Counted from the first letter of the stretch, positions 7,022-16,319 are shown. The stretch is 43,835 nucleotides of DNA from Clostridia bacterium (GCA_017397955.1 JAFQHL010000020.1:1-43835); one strand, 5' to 3'. The notes: generated by a model not told the origin, from the letters alone. Made by a program: numbers and translations.

Positions 7022-9568
7022 TTATGCGCCTAATTCTTTTCTTAAAATCACAAGGTCGGTGGTATTAACTGCCAAGTCAAGACTTGGGTCAGCGGCTTTT
7101 CTCATCAGCTTCGAAAGCTCGTTACCGTCGGCGATGTGCTTTCTCAATATCGCATAGTCGGTGGTGGAAATAGCGGCATCTCCGTTTATATCGCAGTAAA
7201 GCACGGTGGTACGGCTTTCACCGTTGCAGTTGATAACCCAGCCCGTGCCTATAACAGCGGTGTCAGCTACAGCAGCTCCCTCCGCGTTGGTAATGCTTAT
7301 ATCGTATTTGAACAACAGCTTTAGGTCCGCCGCCGTATTTCCAACGCTAAAGCCCGTAAAATATTCATCGCCCAAGATATAGCCTTCGGAAACAGCGCTG
7401 TCTTTCAGCTCAAGCTTAGCGGGGGATATTACATTGAAGGTGGTATTAAGTATGGTGTGGGCCTTTGGGGAAGAACCGTTAACCGTTTGTATCTGTACCT
7501 TAAGGGTGTAAGTGCCTGTCGCAAGCGCTTCAAACTTTATGTCTTTTGCAGCCGACAGGGCGTAGCTGGTGGTGTAAGGATTAGCAGTATGGGTGGCAAC
7601 CGCATTACCTTCAGAATTGTTAACCGTTGCGGTAACGCCGTACATCCCGGCATGGGAAACAACATTCCCCAGTGTAAAGGGCGTACCCTCAATCAGCTCC
7701 GTGGGCAACGCTCCATTCACTTTCGCCCAAGCAGCATAGAAGGTTACAATATCTCTGTCTACAGAGGTGGAAGCGGAAATAGAGCAACCGTCTGTATATG
7801 TCTTTAAAAAGTATCCCGTGGTGTCATTACCGGAAGCTATCCATTTGTCGCCTAGGGTGCTGTTATCTTTGTAGCACCAAGAGTTGTCAGAACGTCTGAA
7901 AGCTATCCAACCCACAAAGGTATAGCCCTCACGGGTGAAGGTGTTGGTGCTGATTTTAGTGGAGGTGCCGTATACTATTTTGGTGTCTGCCATAGTACCC
8001 GTACCGCCGTTGGCATCGTACTGTATGTAATAGGATTTTGTGCCTGTGCTGTTTGGGGTCCACTGAGCATAACAGGTAACCACATCGCCGTCGACAGTGG
8101 TGAGTGAGGAAACAGTACGCATATCTTCGTACAAAGCAAGTTTTGCTCCTGCGGGCTGGCTACCCTTGATGTACCAGTTGGTACTGCCGTCTGCGTTGAA
8201 GTACAGCCACTTGCTGTCGGATTGCCTTGTAAGATACCATCCTGCAAAGCTGTAGCCGCTTCTTGTAAAGTAATTGGGGCGTAGCTTGTTGGAAACACCC
8301 CTTATGTGTATGGTCTGGCTCATCTTGTAGTTGCCGGAACTGGAGTTAGTACCGCTGTCCGTACCGCCGTTGGCGTTGTATTTTACCGTATAAACTACAG
8401 AGTTTTCGTCAACTATGGGGGTGAAATCACCGCTGCCGCTGGTGTAGCTGAGGGAGTAAACACCCTCGTAACTTGCAACGGGAGAGGCGTTGGCGTTGAT
8501 GTACATCTTCAAATCGCCCGTGGTCCCTTGACCTGTGCGGAAGCCTACGGACTCTATCTCCAAATCGTTACAGCCTGTATCGGCTGCGGTAAGATAAAAA
8601 TTAGTTTTTGTGGGGTGCACAAGGGTGGTTTTGTTGGTGGAGAAGTCCATGCGAGCATCGGTGAGCACGTCGCCCACATAAAATGTTATAATAACATTGG
8701 TATTGATGGGGGAATTGGGCTTGAACATGGGCACATATATGGTCTTTTCGTTGGAATTGTAGAAAAAGCCTTGGTTTACCCAAGTTTCCATATTTGCGTA
8801 AGTGCCTGCGGAAGAACTGCTTTTTGCGAATATGGCGTTACGCTTATCAATGGTAAAGATTTTATAACAGGTAATCTTAGTAGGGCTTGCGGAGGAGCCG
8901 CCTGTCGCGGTATCCGCAATCTTGCAGTAATAAAAAGTCTCGCCGTTTTTGATAAGCAAATAGAAGTAACCGCCGGAGTGCTTGTATTGGCGCACGCTGG
9001 AAGCAGACATTGATGTGCCGTTTGTGTTTACCAAATCAAAGTAACCTGTAAAATAAAGGTTAGTGCCCGATATTTTAAGCCTTGTCAACGCCTTGCCGGA
9101 TTTGCCCGTTGCCACAAACATATAATTAACGCTGTCTGCGGTTACAACCAAAAGGTCATTAGCGTGGCCGCAACTGTTGCAGGCGCTGGTGGAAGTGGCG
9201 GAGGTGCTTGAGTAATAGTTCATATAAGATACCGCACCTGTGTTTGCGTTGGTGCGGGCAATGGAAACATAGGTATCATCGCTGTTGCGCTTGGCGGTGT
9301 AGATATAGGTAGTGCCTACATTCATGCCTTGCATGGATGTACAGTTTGTACCGCCCACGGTCTGGTTGGCGTGTAAGGAAACAAGCTTTGCTTCCTTCAT
9401 AGTCCATGTTGTATACCCGTTATAGGAGTATTTAGAGCTTGTTAAAGGGAGTTCAATTTTAGCCTTTGATTCTGTATTCACAGATATATTTGCCGCCGTA
9501 ACCGCAAGGGCAGGGCAAAGCAAGCATAGGCATAGCAACACAGAGACGATACTCACAAACTTTTTCAT
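7022..9568 (-). CDS. Secreted dockerin protein with InlB-type B-repeats; N-terminal domain unknown
   Basis: The protein has 848 residues. A signal peptide (1 to about 26) precedes a Thr/Ser/Asn-rich, beta-rich domain of about 350 residues, possibly propeller-like (MQGMNVGTTYIYTAK, GHANDLLVV), that I do not recognise firmly. Two InlB B-type (Listeria-Bacteroides) repeats follow, about 395-505 and 512-620; each runs from YNANGG or YDANGG through GYxFxGW to AxW. A beta-sandwich region and a dockerin end the protein (about 788-848, repeats DINGDAAISTTD and DPSLDLAVNTTD). The second calcium loop is less canonical. AAGGAGG supports the ATG start, and a consensus promoter lies upstream. It probably binds carbohydrate or a surface ligand on a cellulosome-like complex; no catalytic motif was recognised. 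Confidence 0.8.
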   Translation of the reverse strand: MKKFVSIVSVLLCLCLLCPALAVTAANISVNTESKAKIELPLTSSKYSYNGYTTWTMKEAKLVSLHANQTVGGTNCTSMQGMNVGTTYIYTAKRNSDDTYVSIARTNANTGAVSYMNYYSSTSATSTSACNSCGHANDLLVVTADSVNYMFVATGKSGKALTRLKISGTNLYFTGYFDLVNTNGTSMSASSVRQYKHSGGYFYLLIKNGETFYYCKIADTATGGSSASPTKITCYKIFTIDKRNAIFAKSSSSAGTYANMETWVNQGFFYNSNEKTIYVPMFKPNSPINTNVIITFYVGDVLTDARMDFSTNKTTLVHPTKTNFYLTAADTGCNDLEIESVGFRTGQGTTGDLKMYINANASPVASYEGVYSLSYTSGSGDFTPIVDENSVVYTVKYNANGGTDSGTNSSSGNYKMSQTIHIRGVSNKLRPNYFTRSGYSFAGWYLTRQSDSKWLYFNADGSTNWYIKGSQPAGAKLALYEDMRTVSSLTTVDGDVVTCYAQWTPNSTGTKSYYIQYDANGGTGTMADTKIVYGTSTKISTNTFTREGYTFVGWIAFRRSDNSWCYKDNSTLGDKWIASGNDTTGYFLKTYTDGCSISASTSVDRDIVTFYAAWAKVNGALPTELIEGTPFTLGNVVSHAGMYGVTATVNNSEGNAVATHTANPYTTSYALSAAKDIKFEALATGTYTLKVQIQTVNGSSPKAHTILNTTFNVISPAKLELKDSAVSEGYILGDEYFTGFSVGNTAADLKLLFKYDISITNAEGAAVADTAVIGTGWVINCNGESRTTVLYCDINGDAAISTTDYAILRKHIADGNELSKLMRKAADPSLDLAVNTTDLVILRKELGA

Positions 9569-9613
9569 TATAATGTCCTCCTTGTTTGATATCTGTATAA
9601 GCCACTGACTATA

Positions 9614-9642
9614 AGTGTAACACAGAATTTAAACAATGTCAA
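9614..9642 (-). promoter_or_regulatory. Promoter of the B-repeat dockerin gene
   Basis: Read on the minus strand, TTGACA (9642-9637) and TACACT (9619-9614) are exactly 17 bases apart. They lie about 45 bases upstream of the start codon. Confidence 0.75.
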
Positions 9643-9860
9643 ATATTTACTATAATGTTATAAATGAGCATAGCAAAAAACGTCAAATTGCACAAAAACA
9701 CGTTGCCGTAATGGAGGGCAAAGGCGGATAATATGGATATGGCGGTATATACAAACAGCTGGGCTTTTTTTAAGAAGGTTTACACAAAAACAGCTTTTTG
9801 GCGTTTGAAATTTGAAAAGGAAGAAAAAACTATAATTTTAAAAAAGTTAGGTGTATTCTA

Positions 9861-9889
9861 TTGATTTGCCGCATAAATCGTGATATAAT
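9861..9889 (+). promoter_or_regulatory. Promoter of the polysaccharide locus
   Basis: TTGATT (9861-9866) and TATAAT (9884-9889) are spaced by 17 bases, a near-consensus sigma-A promoter. It is the only strong promoter seen ahead of the long run of forward polysaccharide genes. The region 9643-9860 upstream of it is AT-rich and holds nothing I can name. Confidence 0.7.
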
Positions 9890-9894
9890 ATATA

Positions 9895-10031
9895 ATGATA
9901 GGGTGTGATTGCCTTTGGGGCTTTGGCACCGCTTTATAAAGCGTTTTACAGCGCAAATTATCAGCACGCCTTTAGGCTTTGGTACAAACCAAAAGGACGA
10001 TGCTGTATAAAGAGTAAGAGGGCGATAGTTC
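9895..10031 (+). promoter_or_regulatory. Structured 5' leader of the polysaccharide locus
   Basis: About 140 nt separate the predicted transcription start from the first gene. The stretch holds a 14-nt palindrome (CGCTTTATAAAGCG, 9930-9943) and two near-identical 11-mers (GGCTTTGGCAC at 9919-9929 and GGCTTTGGTAC at 9975-9985). The second 11-mer can pair with an ACCAAAAG just after it. There is no T-run terminator. A role in processive antitermination is possible but unproven. Confidence 0.35.
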
Positions 10032-11222
10032 ATGAATTTTGAAACGTTTGAAAATAAAATATGGCTCGCCACGCCGACTAAGCATGACGACGAAATGAAA
10101 TACATTAAGGAAGCCTTTGACACTAATTGGATTACCACCGAAGGCTCTAACCTTGTAGAAATAGAACGCAAGGTATGCGAAAAGGTAGGCTGCAAATATG
10201 CCGTTTCCCTTACTACCGGAACAGCCGCACTTCACCTTGCATCAAGGGCTGCAGGTGTAAAAGAAGGTGACACCGTATTTTGCACGGATATGACCTTTGG
10301 TGCCACGGCAAATGCTATTGTATATGCGGGCGGTGTTCCTGTTTTTATCGACACGGAATACGATACGTGGAATATGGACCCCGTAGCCTTGGAGAAAGCA
10401 TTTGAGCTTTATCCCAACACCAAAGTGGTTATGGTTGTAGACCTTTACGGAACACCTGCAAAGTATGACGAGATTTGTGCAATTGCCAAAAAGCACGGTG
10501 CCGTAATTATAGAAGATGCTGCGGAATCTTTTGGCGCTACATATAAGGGCAAACAGGCGGGTAGCTTTGGTGCCTATAACATCATTTCATTTAACGGCAA
10601 TAAGATTATTACAGGTTCTTCCGGCGGTATGTTTTTAACCGACGATGCGGAAGCGGCCAACAAGGTACGTAAATGGTCAACCCAAAGCAAGGAGAACGCA
10701 CCTTGGTATCAGCATACAGAGCTTGGCTATAATTACCGTATGAGCAATGTCGTAGCAGGTGTGGTGCGCGGCCAATTGCCGTATTTGGAGGAGCATATTG
10801 CACGCAAAAAAGAAATATATGCAAGGTATAAGGAAGGGTTTAAGGGACTGCCCTTAAGGATGAATCCTTATGACTCGACTGTAACAGAACCTAATTTTTG
10901 GCTTTCTTGCATTCTTATTGACGAGGATGCTATGTGTAAACAGTTAAGAGGGGATACAGACGGCAGCTACTGTAGCGAAGCAGGCAAAACCTGTCCGGAT
11001 GAGATATTTGAAGTGCTTGAAAAGTACAATGTGCAATCCAGACCAATCTGGAAACCAATGCATATGCAGCCTGTGTATAAAAACAACGGTTTTGTAACCG
11101 CAAACGGTATAGACGTTGGGTCGGATATCTTCAGAAGAGGGTTGTGTTTGCCCAGCGATATAAAAATGACCGCCGAGGAGCAGGATATAATCATTGGCAT
11201 TATCAAAAGCTGTTTTGAGTAA
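10032..11222 (+). CDS. DegT/DnrJ/EryC1-type sugar aminotransferase (PglE/LegC-like)
   Basis: This 396-residue PLP-dependent aminotransferase is of the sugar-nucleotide type. The PLP lysine is K191 in SFNGNKIIT, the pyridine-nitrogen aspartate is D162 in EDAAES, and TTGTAALHLA near residue 61 contributes phosphate binding. Such enzymes transfer an amino group from glutamate to a UDP-4-keto-6-deoxy sugar, for example towards bacillosamine. The next gene is a PglC-like initiating transferase that often uses such sugars as the first residue. No PglF or PglD partner is adjacent, so the exact sugar is open. It is the first gene of the locus and is separated from the next by 20 bp. Confidence 0.85.
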   Translation: MNFETFENKIWLATPTKHDDEMKYIKEAFDTNWITTEGSNLVEIERKVCEKVGCKYAVSLTTGTAALHLASRAAGVKEGDTVFCTDMTFGATANAIVYAGGVPVFIDTEYDTWNMDPVALEKAFELYPNTKVVMVVDLYGTPAKYDEICAIAKKHGAVIIEDAAESFGATYKGKQAGSFGAYNIISFNGNKIITGSSGGMFLTDDAEAANKVRKWSTQSKENAPWYQHTELGYNYRMSNVVAGVVRGQLPYLEEHIARKKEIYARYKEGFKGLPLRMNPYDSTVTEPNFWLSCILIDEDAMCKQLRGDTDGSYCSEAGKTCPDEIFEVLEKYNVQSRPIWKPMHMQPVYKNNGFVTANGIDVGSDIFRRGLCLPSDIKMTAEEQDIIIGIIKSCFE

Positions 11223-11242
11223 TCATCCGAGGTGTTTACATA

Positions 11243-11938
11243 ATGTACGCAAAGCTTTTTAAGAGGTTGATTGATTTTGTTTTGTCTGTTGCGGCACTGA
11301 TTTTGCTTTCTCCTCTGTTTTTTATTTTAACTGTTGTTGGGGCAATTTTAATGAGAGGAAATCCTTTCTTTGTGCAACCCAGACCCGGAAAAAAAGGCAA
11401 GAACGGCGAGGAAAAAATATTTAAGCTGATAAAGTTCCGAACTATGAGTAATTTGCGTGACGATAAAGGGGTGTTGCTTCCTGATTCGGCGCGACTGAAC
11501 AGATATGGAAAGTTCCTTCGCAATACTTCGCTTGATGAATTGCCCGAACTTATAAATATAGCGGCAGGTCATTTGGCTATTTGCGGCCCCAGACCGTTTT
11601 TGGTAAGAGATTGTGTGTTTATGACGGACGAACAGCGCAGACGTCATAATGTTCGCCCCGGTTTGACAGGGCTTGCACAGGTGAACGGGCGTAATAATAT
11701 TACGTGGGAGCAAAAGATAGAATACGATTTGCAGTATATTGACAGAGGTATTACTTTTGTCGGAGATGTGAAGATAGCATTACAAACAATCGCCAAAGTT
11801 TTTAAGCAAAGCGACATTGTTCGTGAAGGTACTGCATCTGATATAGACTTTGGAGATTGGCTTATGTTGGAAGGCGTAATTGATAAGGAAACTTATGATG
11901 CAAAGCAAGCAGAAGCCAAGGAAATGCTGAGGGTTTAA
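11243..11938 (+). CDS. Initiating phosphoglycosyl transferase, PglC-like (undecaprenyl-phosphate sugar phosphotransferase)
   Basis: This 231-residue monotopic phosphoglycosyl transferase has a hydrophobic reentrant segment at about 10-36. KFRTM (64-68) and the catalytic Asp-Glu pair D98-E99 in TSLDELPEL are present, as is the CGPRPF motif followed by RPGLTGLAQVNGR. It transfers a sugar-1-phosphate from a UDP-sugar to undecaprenyl phosphate at the inner face of the membrane, starting each repeat unit. It is slightly longer than Campylobacter PglC (about 200) because of an acidic C-terminal tail. It stops two bases before the next start, so translation is probably coupled. Confidence 0.9.
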   Translation: MYAKLFKRLIDFVLSVAALILLSPLFFILTVVGAILMRGNPFFVQPRPGKKGKNGEEKIFKLIKFRTMSNLRDDKGVLLPDSARLNRYGKFLRNTSLDELPELINIAAGHLAICGPRPFLVRDCVFMTDEQRRRHNVRPGLTGLAQVNGRNNITWEQKIEYDLQYIDRGITFVGDVKIALQTIAKVFKQSDIVREGTASDIDFGDWLMLEGVIDKETYDAKQAEAKEMLRV

Positions 11939-11940
11939 TA

Positions 11941-12783
11941 ATGCAAATTGACGGATGGAAATATTACAATCACGCGGTTATACCCACAACAGCCCCTCAT
12001 ATCACTCCTGCCGTACTTCCAAGCAAAAACAGTGATATTTGGAAAATCGGCGGTGCGACCCCGTTGTTGGCACGGTGGACTACGGATTTTGATTGTGGGC
12101 ATAAAACAAATTGGTGGTACGTGATAAAAGACACCCCGTTTGACATTGCAGAAGTTAAGGCTAAACGTCGCTATGAAATAAACAAGGGCATAAAGAATTT
12201 TTATGTTGTTGAAATAGATCCCTTGGATTACAAAGAAGAACTGTATAAGGTTCAAATAGATGCTTTTTCCGCGTACCCTGAAAAATACAGGCCCACCGTA
12301 GAACGACGGTCTTTTTACAAAAGCATTGACAAGTGGGGAGAATATTCTGTTATCGCTGCGTTTCATAGAGATACAGATGAATTGTGCGGATATGCTTTGT
12401 TATCTAAGGCGAACGAAGGATATATTGATTTTACTGTTCTTAAAACTAAGCCGCAGTATGAGAAATTTTCGGTAAACGCTGCTTTGGTAGAAGGGATTAT
12501 GAGGCAATTTAATGACTTCTTGGAAAAAGGCGGCTATATATGCGACGGCGCAAGGAATATAAATCACGAAACAGGTTTTCAAGACTATTTGGAGAAATAT
12601 TTCGGCTTCAGGAAAGCGTATTGTAAATTGCATATTGAATACAGACCTAAACTGAAGGGTGTAATTAAATTGTTATATCCTTTTCGCAAGATTTTTTTAA
12701 CCCTTGATGGTGTAGGCAAAATTCATCAATTGAATTCGGTTTTAAAGATGGAAGAAATTTGTCGTAGCGGAGATGTGGAATGA
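11941..12783 (+). CDS. FemAB/GNAT-like acyltransferase of the polysaccharide locus
   Basis: The protein has 280 residues. The central part resembles the GNAT fold of FemAB-like aminoacyl or acyl transferases, with a KAKRRYEINKG segment (about residues 73-83) like the RxxIRKG signature, and a late ARNINHETGFQDYLEKYFG segment (about 204-222). FemAB enzymes transfer amino acids from aminoacyl-tRNA to peptidoglycan precursors; relatives in polysaccharide loci are thought to acylate sugars. It ends in a 4-base ATGA overlap with another GNAT gene, which suggests paired action. No signal peptide was seen, so a cytoplasmic role on lipid-linked or nucleotide sugars is likely. The substrate is unknown. 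Confidence 0.6.
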   Translation: MQIDGWKYYNHAVIPTTAPHITPAVLPSKNSDIWKIGGATPLLARWTTDFDCGHKTNWWYVIKDTPFDIAEVKAKRRYEINKGIKNFYVVEIDPLDYKEELYKVQIDAFSAYPEKYRPTVERRSFYKSIDKWGEYSVIAAFHRDTDELCGYALLSKANEGYIDFTVLKTKPQYEKFSVNAALVEGIMRQFNDFLEKGGYICDGARNINHETGFQDYLEKYFGFRKAYCKLHIEYRPKLKGVIKLLYPFRKIFLTLDGVGKIHQLNSVLKMEEICRSGDVE

Positions 12784-13283
12784 AATATTTATATAAAAAA
12801 TTCAAATCCGACATCCCAAGCAACAGTTTTGATGATATAAATATTCAAATCTTCACCCCCAAAATTTTTCGCGGTCTTACCCTTAAAGGAGAAAATAAAA
12901 GCCTTAAGCTTATTGGTGTACGGTTGTTGTTTTGGGCCATTACTTGCGGTCGGGCAAGAATTTATTACGCGACAAAAAATGAAGAGCTGGTTCATACCTC
13001 GTACGTTATTCCCAAGTGCCTAAAGTTTCCGTTTTTAAACAAACAGGATTATGAAATAGGCCCGTGTTTTACATATCCTAAATTTAGAGGCAAGGGGATA
13101 TATCCCGCAATGCTTCAATATATATGCAGTTTCGAAGGTGATAACAGCACTGTTTTCTATATGATTGTGGATGAAGGCAATACTTCGTCGATTAGAGGAA
13201 TAGAAAAATCAGGCTTTGAACGATGCGGAAACGTTAAAGTTAGTAGGATTTTGAAAAGGTATAAGATAGAGCAAGCCTTGTGA
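12780..13283 (+). CDS. GNAT-family N-acetyltransferase
   Basis: The protein has 167 residues. The C-terminal half shows the acetyl-CoA pyrophosphate loop RGKGIYPAML and the usual GNAT ending, an asparagine-containing DEGNTSSIRGIEKSGF element. The N-terminal part is basic and less typical. It overlaps both neighbours by 4 bases (ATGA upstream, GTGA downstream) and so belongs to a translationally coupled set. It probably acetylates or otherwise acylates an amino group on a sugar made by the locus. The amino sugar from the aminotransferase at 10032 is one candidate substrate, but this is inference. Confidence 0.65.
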   Translation: MKYLYKKFKSDIPSNSFDDINIQIFTPKIFRGLTLKGENKSLKLIGVRLLFWAITCGRARIYYATKNEELVHTSYVIPKCLKFPFLNKQDYEIGPCFTYPKFRGKGIYPAMLQYICSFEGDNSTVFYMIVDEGNTSSIRGIEKSGFERCGNVKVSRILKRYKIEQAL

Positions 13284-14065
13284 TTGCACATAAAGTATTG
13301 ATGATGAGAGAATTGGTATCAATAATAATGCCCTCGTATAACACCGGGCGATTTATAGCCGAAACAATAGAATCTGTATTGGCGCAGTCATATCCCTGTT
13401 GGGAGCTTATTGTTGTAGATGATTGCTCGACAGATGATACTGATGAGGTTGTTGCAAAATATCTTGCAGATAAAAGAATTCGATATATAAAAAATGACAC
13501 CAACAGCGGGGCTGCGGTAACACGGAACCGAGCCCTGCGTGAGGCAAAAGGCAGATGGGTGGCGTTTCTTGACAGCGATGATTTGTGGGAACCGAAAAAA
13601 TTGGAAAAGCAGCTTGCGTTTATGCAGGAGAACGGCTATTCCTTTTCATACACAAATTACATTGAAGTTGATGAGCAGGGCGTTTCAAACGGCAAAAGTG
13701 TAAGCGGTCCAAAGAGGATAAGTAAACGTGGAATGTATAACTATTGTTGGATGGGGTGTCTGACGGTAATGTATGACGCTGCTGTGGTGGGACTGATTCA
13801 AATTGCTGACATAAAAAAGAACAACGATTATGCCTTATGGTTGAAGGTGTGCAAAGCCGCAGATTGTTATTTGCTTGATGAGGTTCTTGCAAAGTACAGA
13901 AGGCGTGGCGGCTCCATAAGCAATCATGGCTATATTAAATTGATAAAATGGCATTATAGGTTGTTTAGGGTGGCTGAAGCAAAAAATCCCGTTTCTTCAG
14001 TTTGTTTGACAGTAAGGAACTTATTTTTTGGGCTGATTAAAAAGATAAAGTATGTTAAAGGGTGA
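13280..14065 (+). CDS. Family 2 glycosyltransferase
   Basis: This 261-residue GT-A fold glycosyltransferase begins with VSIIMPSYN, has VVDDCSTDDT for nucleotide binding and carries the DxD-type metal site DSDD (about residues 97-100). It lacks long transmembrane helices, so it acts at the inner membrane face on lipid-linked intermediates. The GTG start used here overlaps the preceding stop as GTGA. An in-frame ATG at 13301 would give a protein seven residues shorter that begins nearer the conserved strand. Neither has a convincing ribosome binding site, so coupling to the upstream gene is likely. Donor and acceptor cannot be told. Confidence 0.82.
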   Translation: MIAHKVLMMRELVSIIMPSYNTGRFIAETIESVLAQSYPCWELIVVDDCSTDDTDEVVAKYLADKRIRYIKNDTNSGAAVTRNRALREAKGRWVAFLDSDDLWEPKKLEKQLAFMQENGYSFSYTNYIEVDEQGVSNGKSVSGPKRISKRGMYNYCWMGCLTVMYDAAVVGLIQIADIKKNNDYALWLKVCKAADCYLLDEVLAKYRRRGGSISNHGYIKLIKWHYRLFRVAEAKNPVSSVCLTVRNLFFGLIKKIKYVKG

Positions 14066-14070
14066 AGCTT

Positions 14071-15123
14071 ATGCGGGCAAAGGCAAGTGTGTTGGGTCAT
14101 TTTGGAGAAGGCACACAGCTTCTTAACGGTCAAACTGTTAAAACAAAGATTATAACAGAAGAGTTGCAAAGCAGTATGGGTCAAGCTCAGGTGCTTAAGT
14201 TTGATACCCACGGTGGCAAAATAATGATTTTAAAAGCACCGTTTCAAGTGTTCAAAGCGTTAAAAAACAGTACTAATGTACTTATCTTTCCTGCCCAAAA
14301 CGGACTTAGGGTATATGCCCCTTTAATATCATTTGCAAAGCTGTTTTATAAAAAAAGAAAAACGCACTATGTGGTAATCGGCGGTTGGCTTCCTCAATTT
14401 ATATCAAAACGACAAGTCCTTACCAAAGCGTTAAAAAAATTCGATGGGATATACGTTGAAACAAACACAATGAAGTCCGCTTTGGAACAGCAAGGCTTTA
14501 GTAACGTTTTCGTTATGCCTAATTGTAAAAAATTAAGGGTTCTTTCTGCAGCGGAGCTTGTATACCCCTCAAAGACACCCTATAAGCTGTGTACTTTTTC
14601 CCGCGTTATGCAAGAAAAAGGTATAGAAACAGCTGTAAATGCAGTCAAACAGGTAAACGATAAGCTTGGTTATATGGCATATACCTTGGATATATACGGC
14701 CAAGTAGATTCATCACAAACAGAGTGGTTTGAAAGCTTAAAGAATCAATTTCCCGATTATATTTGTTATTGCGGCTGCGTTGATGCAGATAAAAGTGTGC
14801 AAATATTACAAAGGTATTTTGCGTTGCTTTTCCCCACCCATTTTTATACAGAGGGTATACCGGGTACGATTATTGATGCGTATGCTGCGGGAATTCCGGT
14901 GATTTCTGCAAAATGGGCAAGTTATACAGATGTGGTGGACGACGGGGTTACCGGCATAGGATATGATTTCGACAATACCCAACAATTTGTAAATATCTTG
15001 CTTGATTTAATCAAAAGCCCTGCGGCCTTTCTTGATATGAAAACAAATTGTATTCGCAAGGCAAAGGATTATACACCGGAAACGGCCATAAAAATTTTAA
15101 CCGAAAAATTTGACGGGGAATAA
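14071..15123 (+). CDS. Family 4 glycosyltransferase
   Basis: This 350-residue GT-B fold enzyme has an HFGEGTQLLNGQTVKT opening typical of locus-encoded GT4 proteins. The donor-binding region is TEGIPGTIIDAYAAGIPV, where the usual E-x7-E pair reads E-x7-D. The ATG at 14071 is preferred because AAAGGG lies at proper distance; a GTG at 14062 overlapping the previous stop is less likely. It is followed by a 65-bp gap before the next glycosyltransferase, the longest gap in this part of the locus. Its sugar specificity is unknown. Confidence 0.8.
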   Translation: MRAKASVLGHFGEGTQLLNGQTVKTKIITEELQSSMGQAQVLKFDTHGGKIMILKAPFQVFKALKNSTNVLIFPAQNGLRVYAPLISFAKLFYKKRKTHYVVIGGWLPQFISKRQVLTKALKKFDGIYVETNTMKSALEQQGFSNVFVMPNCKKLRVLSAAELVYPSKTPYKLCTFSRVMQEKGIETAVNAVKQVNDKLGYMAYTLDIYGQVDSSQTEWFESLKNQFPDYICYCGCVDADKSVQILQRYFALLFPTHFYTEGIPGTIIDAYAAGIPVISAKWASYTDVVDDGVTGIGYDFDNTQQFVNILLDLIKSPAAFLDMKTNCIRKAKDYTPETAIKILTEKFDGE

Positions 15124-15188
15124 TTGAGTTCAAGCCGATAAAATAACCGAGGTTTTTAAGTAAAGAGTAAACAAAAAGGGGATAGCGT

Positions 15189-16319
15189 ATGGAACGAGCA
15201 CTATGTATTTTAAGCAGTATGAACGCAGGTGGCGCTGAAACCTTTTTGATGAAAGTGTATCGTAACCTCGATAAAAGCAAGTATCAACTTGATTTTTGCA
15301 TTAACGTTAAAGAAAAATGCTATTATGAAGATGAGATTTTGGGAATGGGCGGTAAGATTTACAGGATTCCTCCAAAGTCGGAAGATTTAAAGGCGTTTAA
15401 AAAACAGTTAACAAAAACAATACAGGAAAACAAATACGATAAAGTTCTTAGGATAACCTCAAGCGCTATGGGGTTTATGGACCTTAAAATCGCAAAGAAG
15501 GCCGGTGCAAGCAGATGTTGCGTGCGTTCAAGCAATGCAAGCGACGGCAACAGCCTTAAGGCAAAAATTTGCCATAGATTGGGCAGAGTGCTGTATAGCA
15601 AGTATGCAGATATAAAAATCGCTCCCAGCGACTTGGCTGCAAAGTACACTTTCGGTCAAAAAGCGTATAACAGCGGAGAGGTTAACATCCTTCATAATGG
15701 GGTGGATTTGGATGTTTACAAGTATTATCCCCGTCATAGAGAAGTGTTGAGAAAAGAGTTCTCTGTTTCGCCTGAAACCAAACTTGTAGGTCATGTGGGT
15801 AGATTTGACGAACAAAAAAACCACATGTTTTTGTTGGAGGTTTTTCAAAAAATACATAAGCGAGATACAAACACTAAGCTGTTGTTGGTTGGAGAAGGTA
15901 AGCTTAAAGATGCTGCTTTAGACAAAGCATGCGCCCTTGGTATAAGCAAGGACGTAATATTCGCCGGTCTGCGTGCGGATGTTCCGCATTTGCTTTCCGC
16001 TATGGACGTTTTTGTTATGCCGTCATTTTATGAAGGAATGCCTAACACGGTAATCGAAGCGCAAGCTACAGGACTTCCTTGTGTAATTGCAGATACAATA
16101 ACCAGAGAAGCCGATATAACCGGCCTTGTTGATTATATGCCGCTGGGTAATGCAGATAAGTGGGCAGAAACTGTTTTGAAGAAGGCTGAAAACGAAAGGG
16201 CAGATACTCATTCATCTTTTTTAAGGCAGGGGTATTCCATTCAAACAGTAGTTCAGGATTTTGTTAGAATTGTTTTTAATAAGGCTGGGTCTTTTGGAGA
16301 GGGACACCGTGAAAATTAG
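15189..16319 (+). CDS. Family 4 glycosyltransferase (EpsF-like)
   Basis: This 376-residue GT-B retaining glycosyltransferase begins with the motif SSMNAGGAETFLMKVYR, common in EpsF-like enzymes of capsule loci. The acceptor-side HNGVDLDVYKY and the donor-side GHVGRFDEQKN are present. The complete E-x7-E signature EGMPNTVIE occurs about 280 residues in. AAAGGGG ahead of the ATG supports the start. Its 3' end overlaps the polymerase gene by 11 bp. It probably adds one of the inner sugars of the repeat unit. Confidence 0.85.
   Translation: MERALCILSSMNAGGAETFLMKVYRNLDKSKYQLDFCINVKEKCYYEDEILGMGGKIYRIPPKSEDLKAFKKQLTKTIQENKYDKVLRITSSAMGFMDLKIAKKAGASRCCVRSSNASDGNSLKAKICHRLGRVLYSKYADIKIAPSDLAAKYTFGQKAYNSGEVNILHNGVDLDVYKYYPRHREVLRKEFSVSPETKLVGHVGRFDEQKNHMFLLEVFQKIHKRDTNTKLLLVGEGKLKDAALDKACALGISKDVIFAGLRADVPHLLSAMDVFVMPSFYEGMPNTVIEAQATGLPCVIADTITREADITGLVDYMPLGNADKWAETVLKKAENERADTHSSFLRQGYSIQTVVQDFVRIVFNKAGSFGEGHREN

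Noticed and set aside
10022..10029. GGCGATAG resembling the ops element (GGCGGTAG) of RfaH-controlled loci
   Set aside because: It has one mismatch and lacks the following CGT context. It sits at the ribosome binding site rather than in the leader, and RfaH-type control is not expected in Bacillota.
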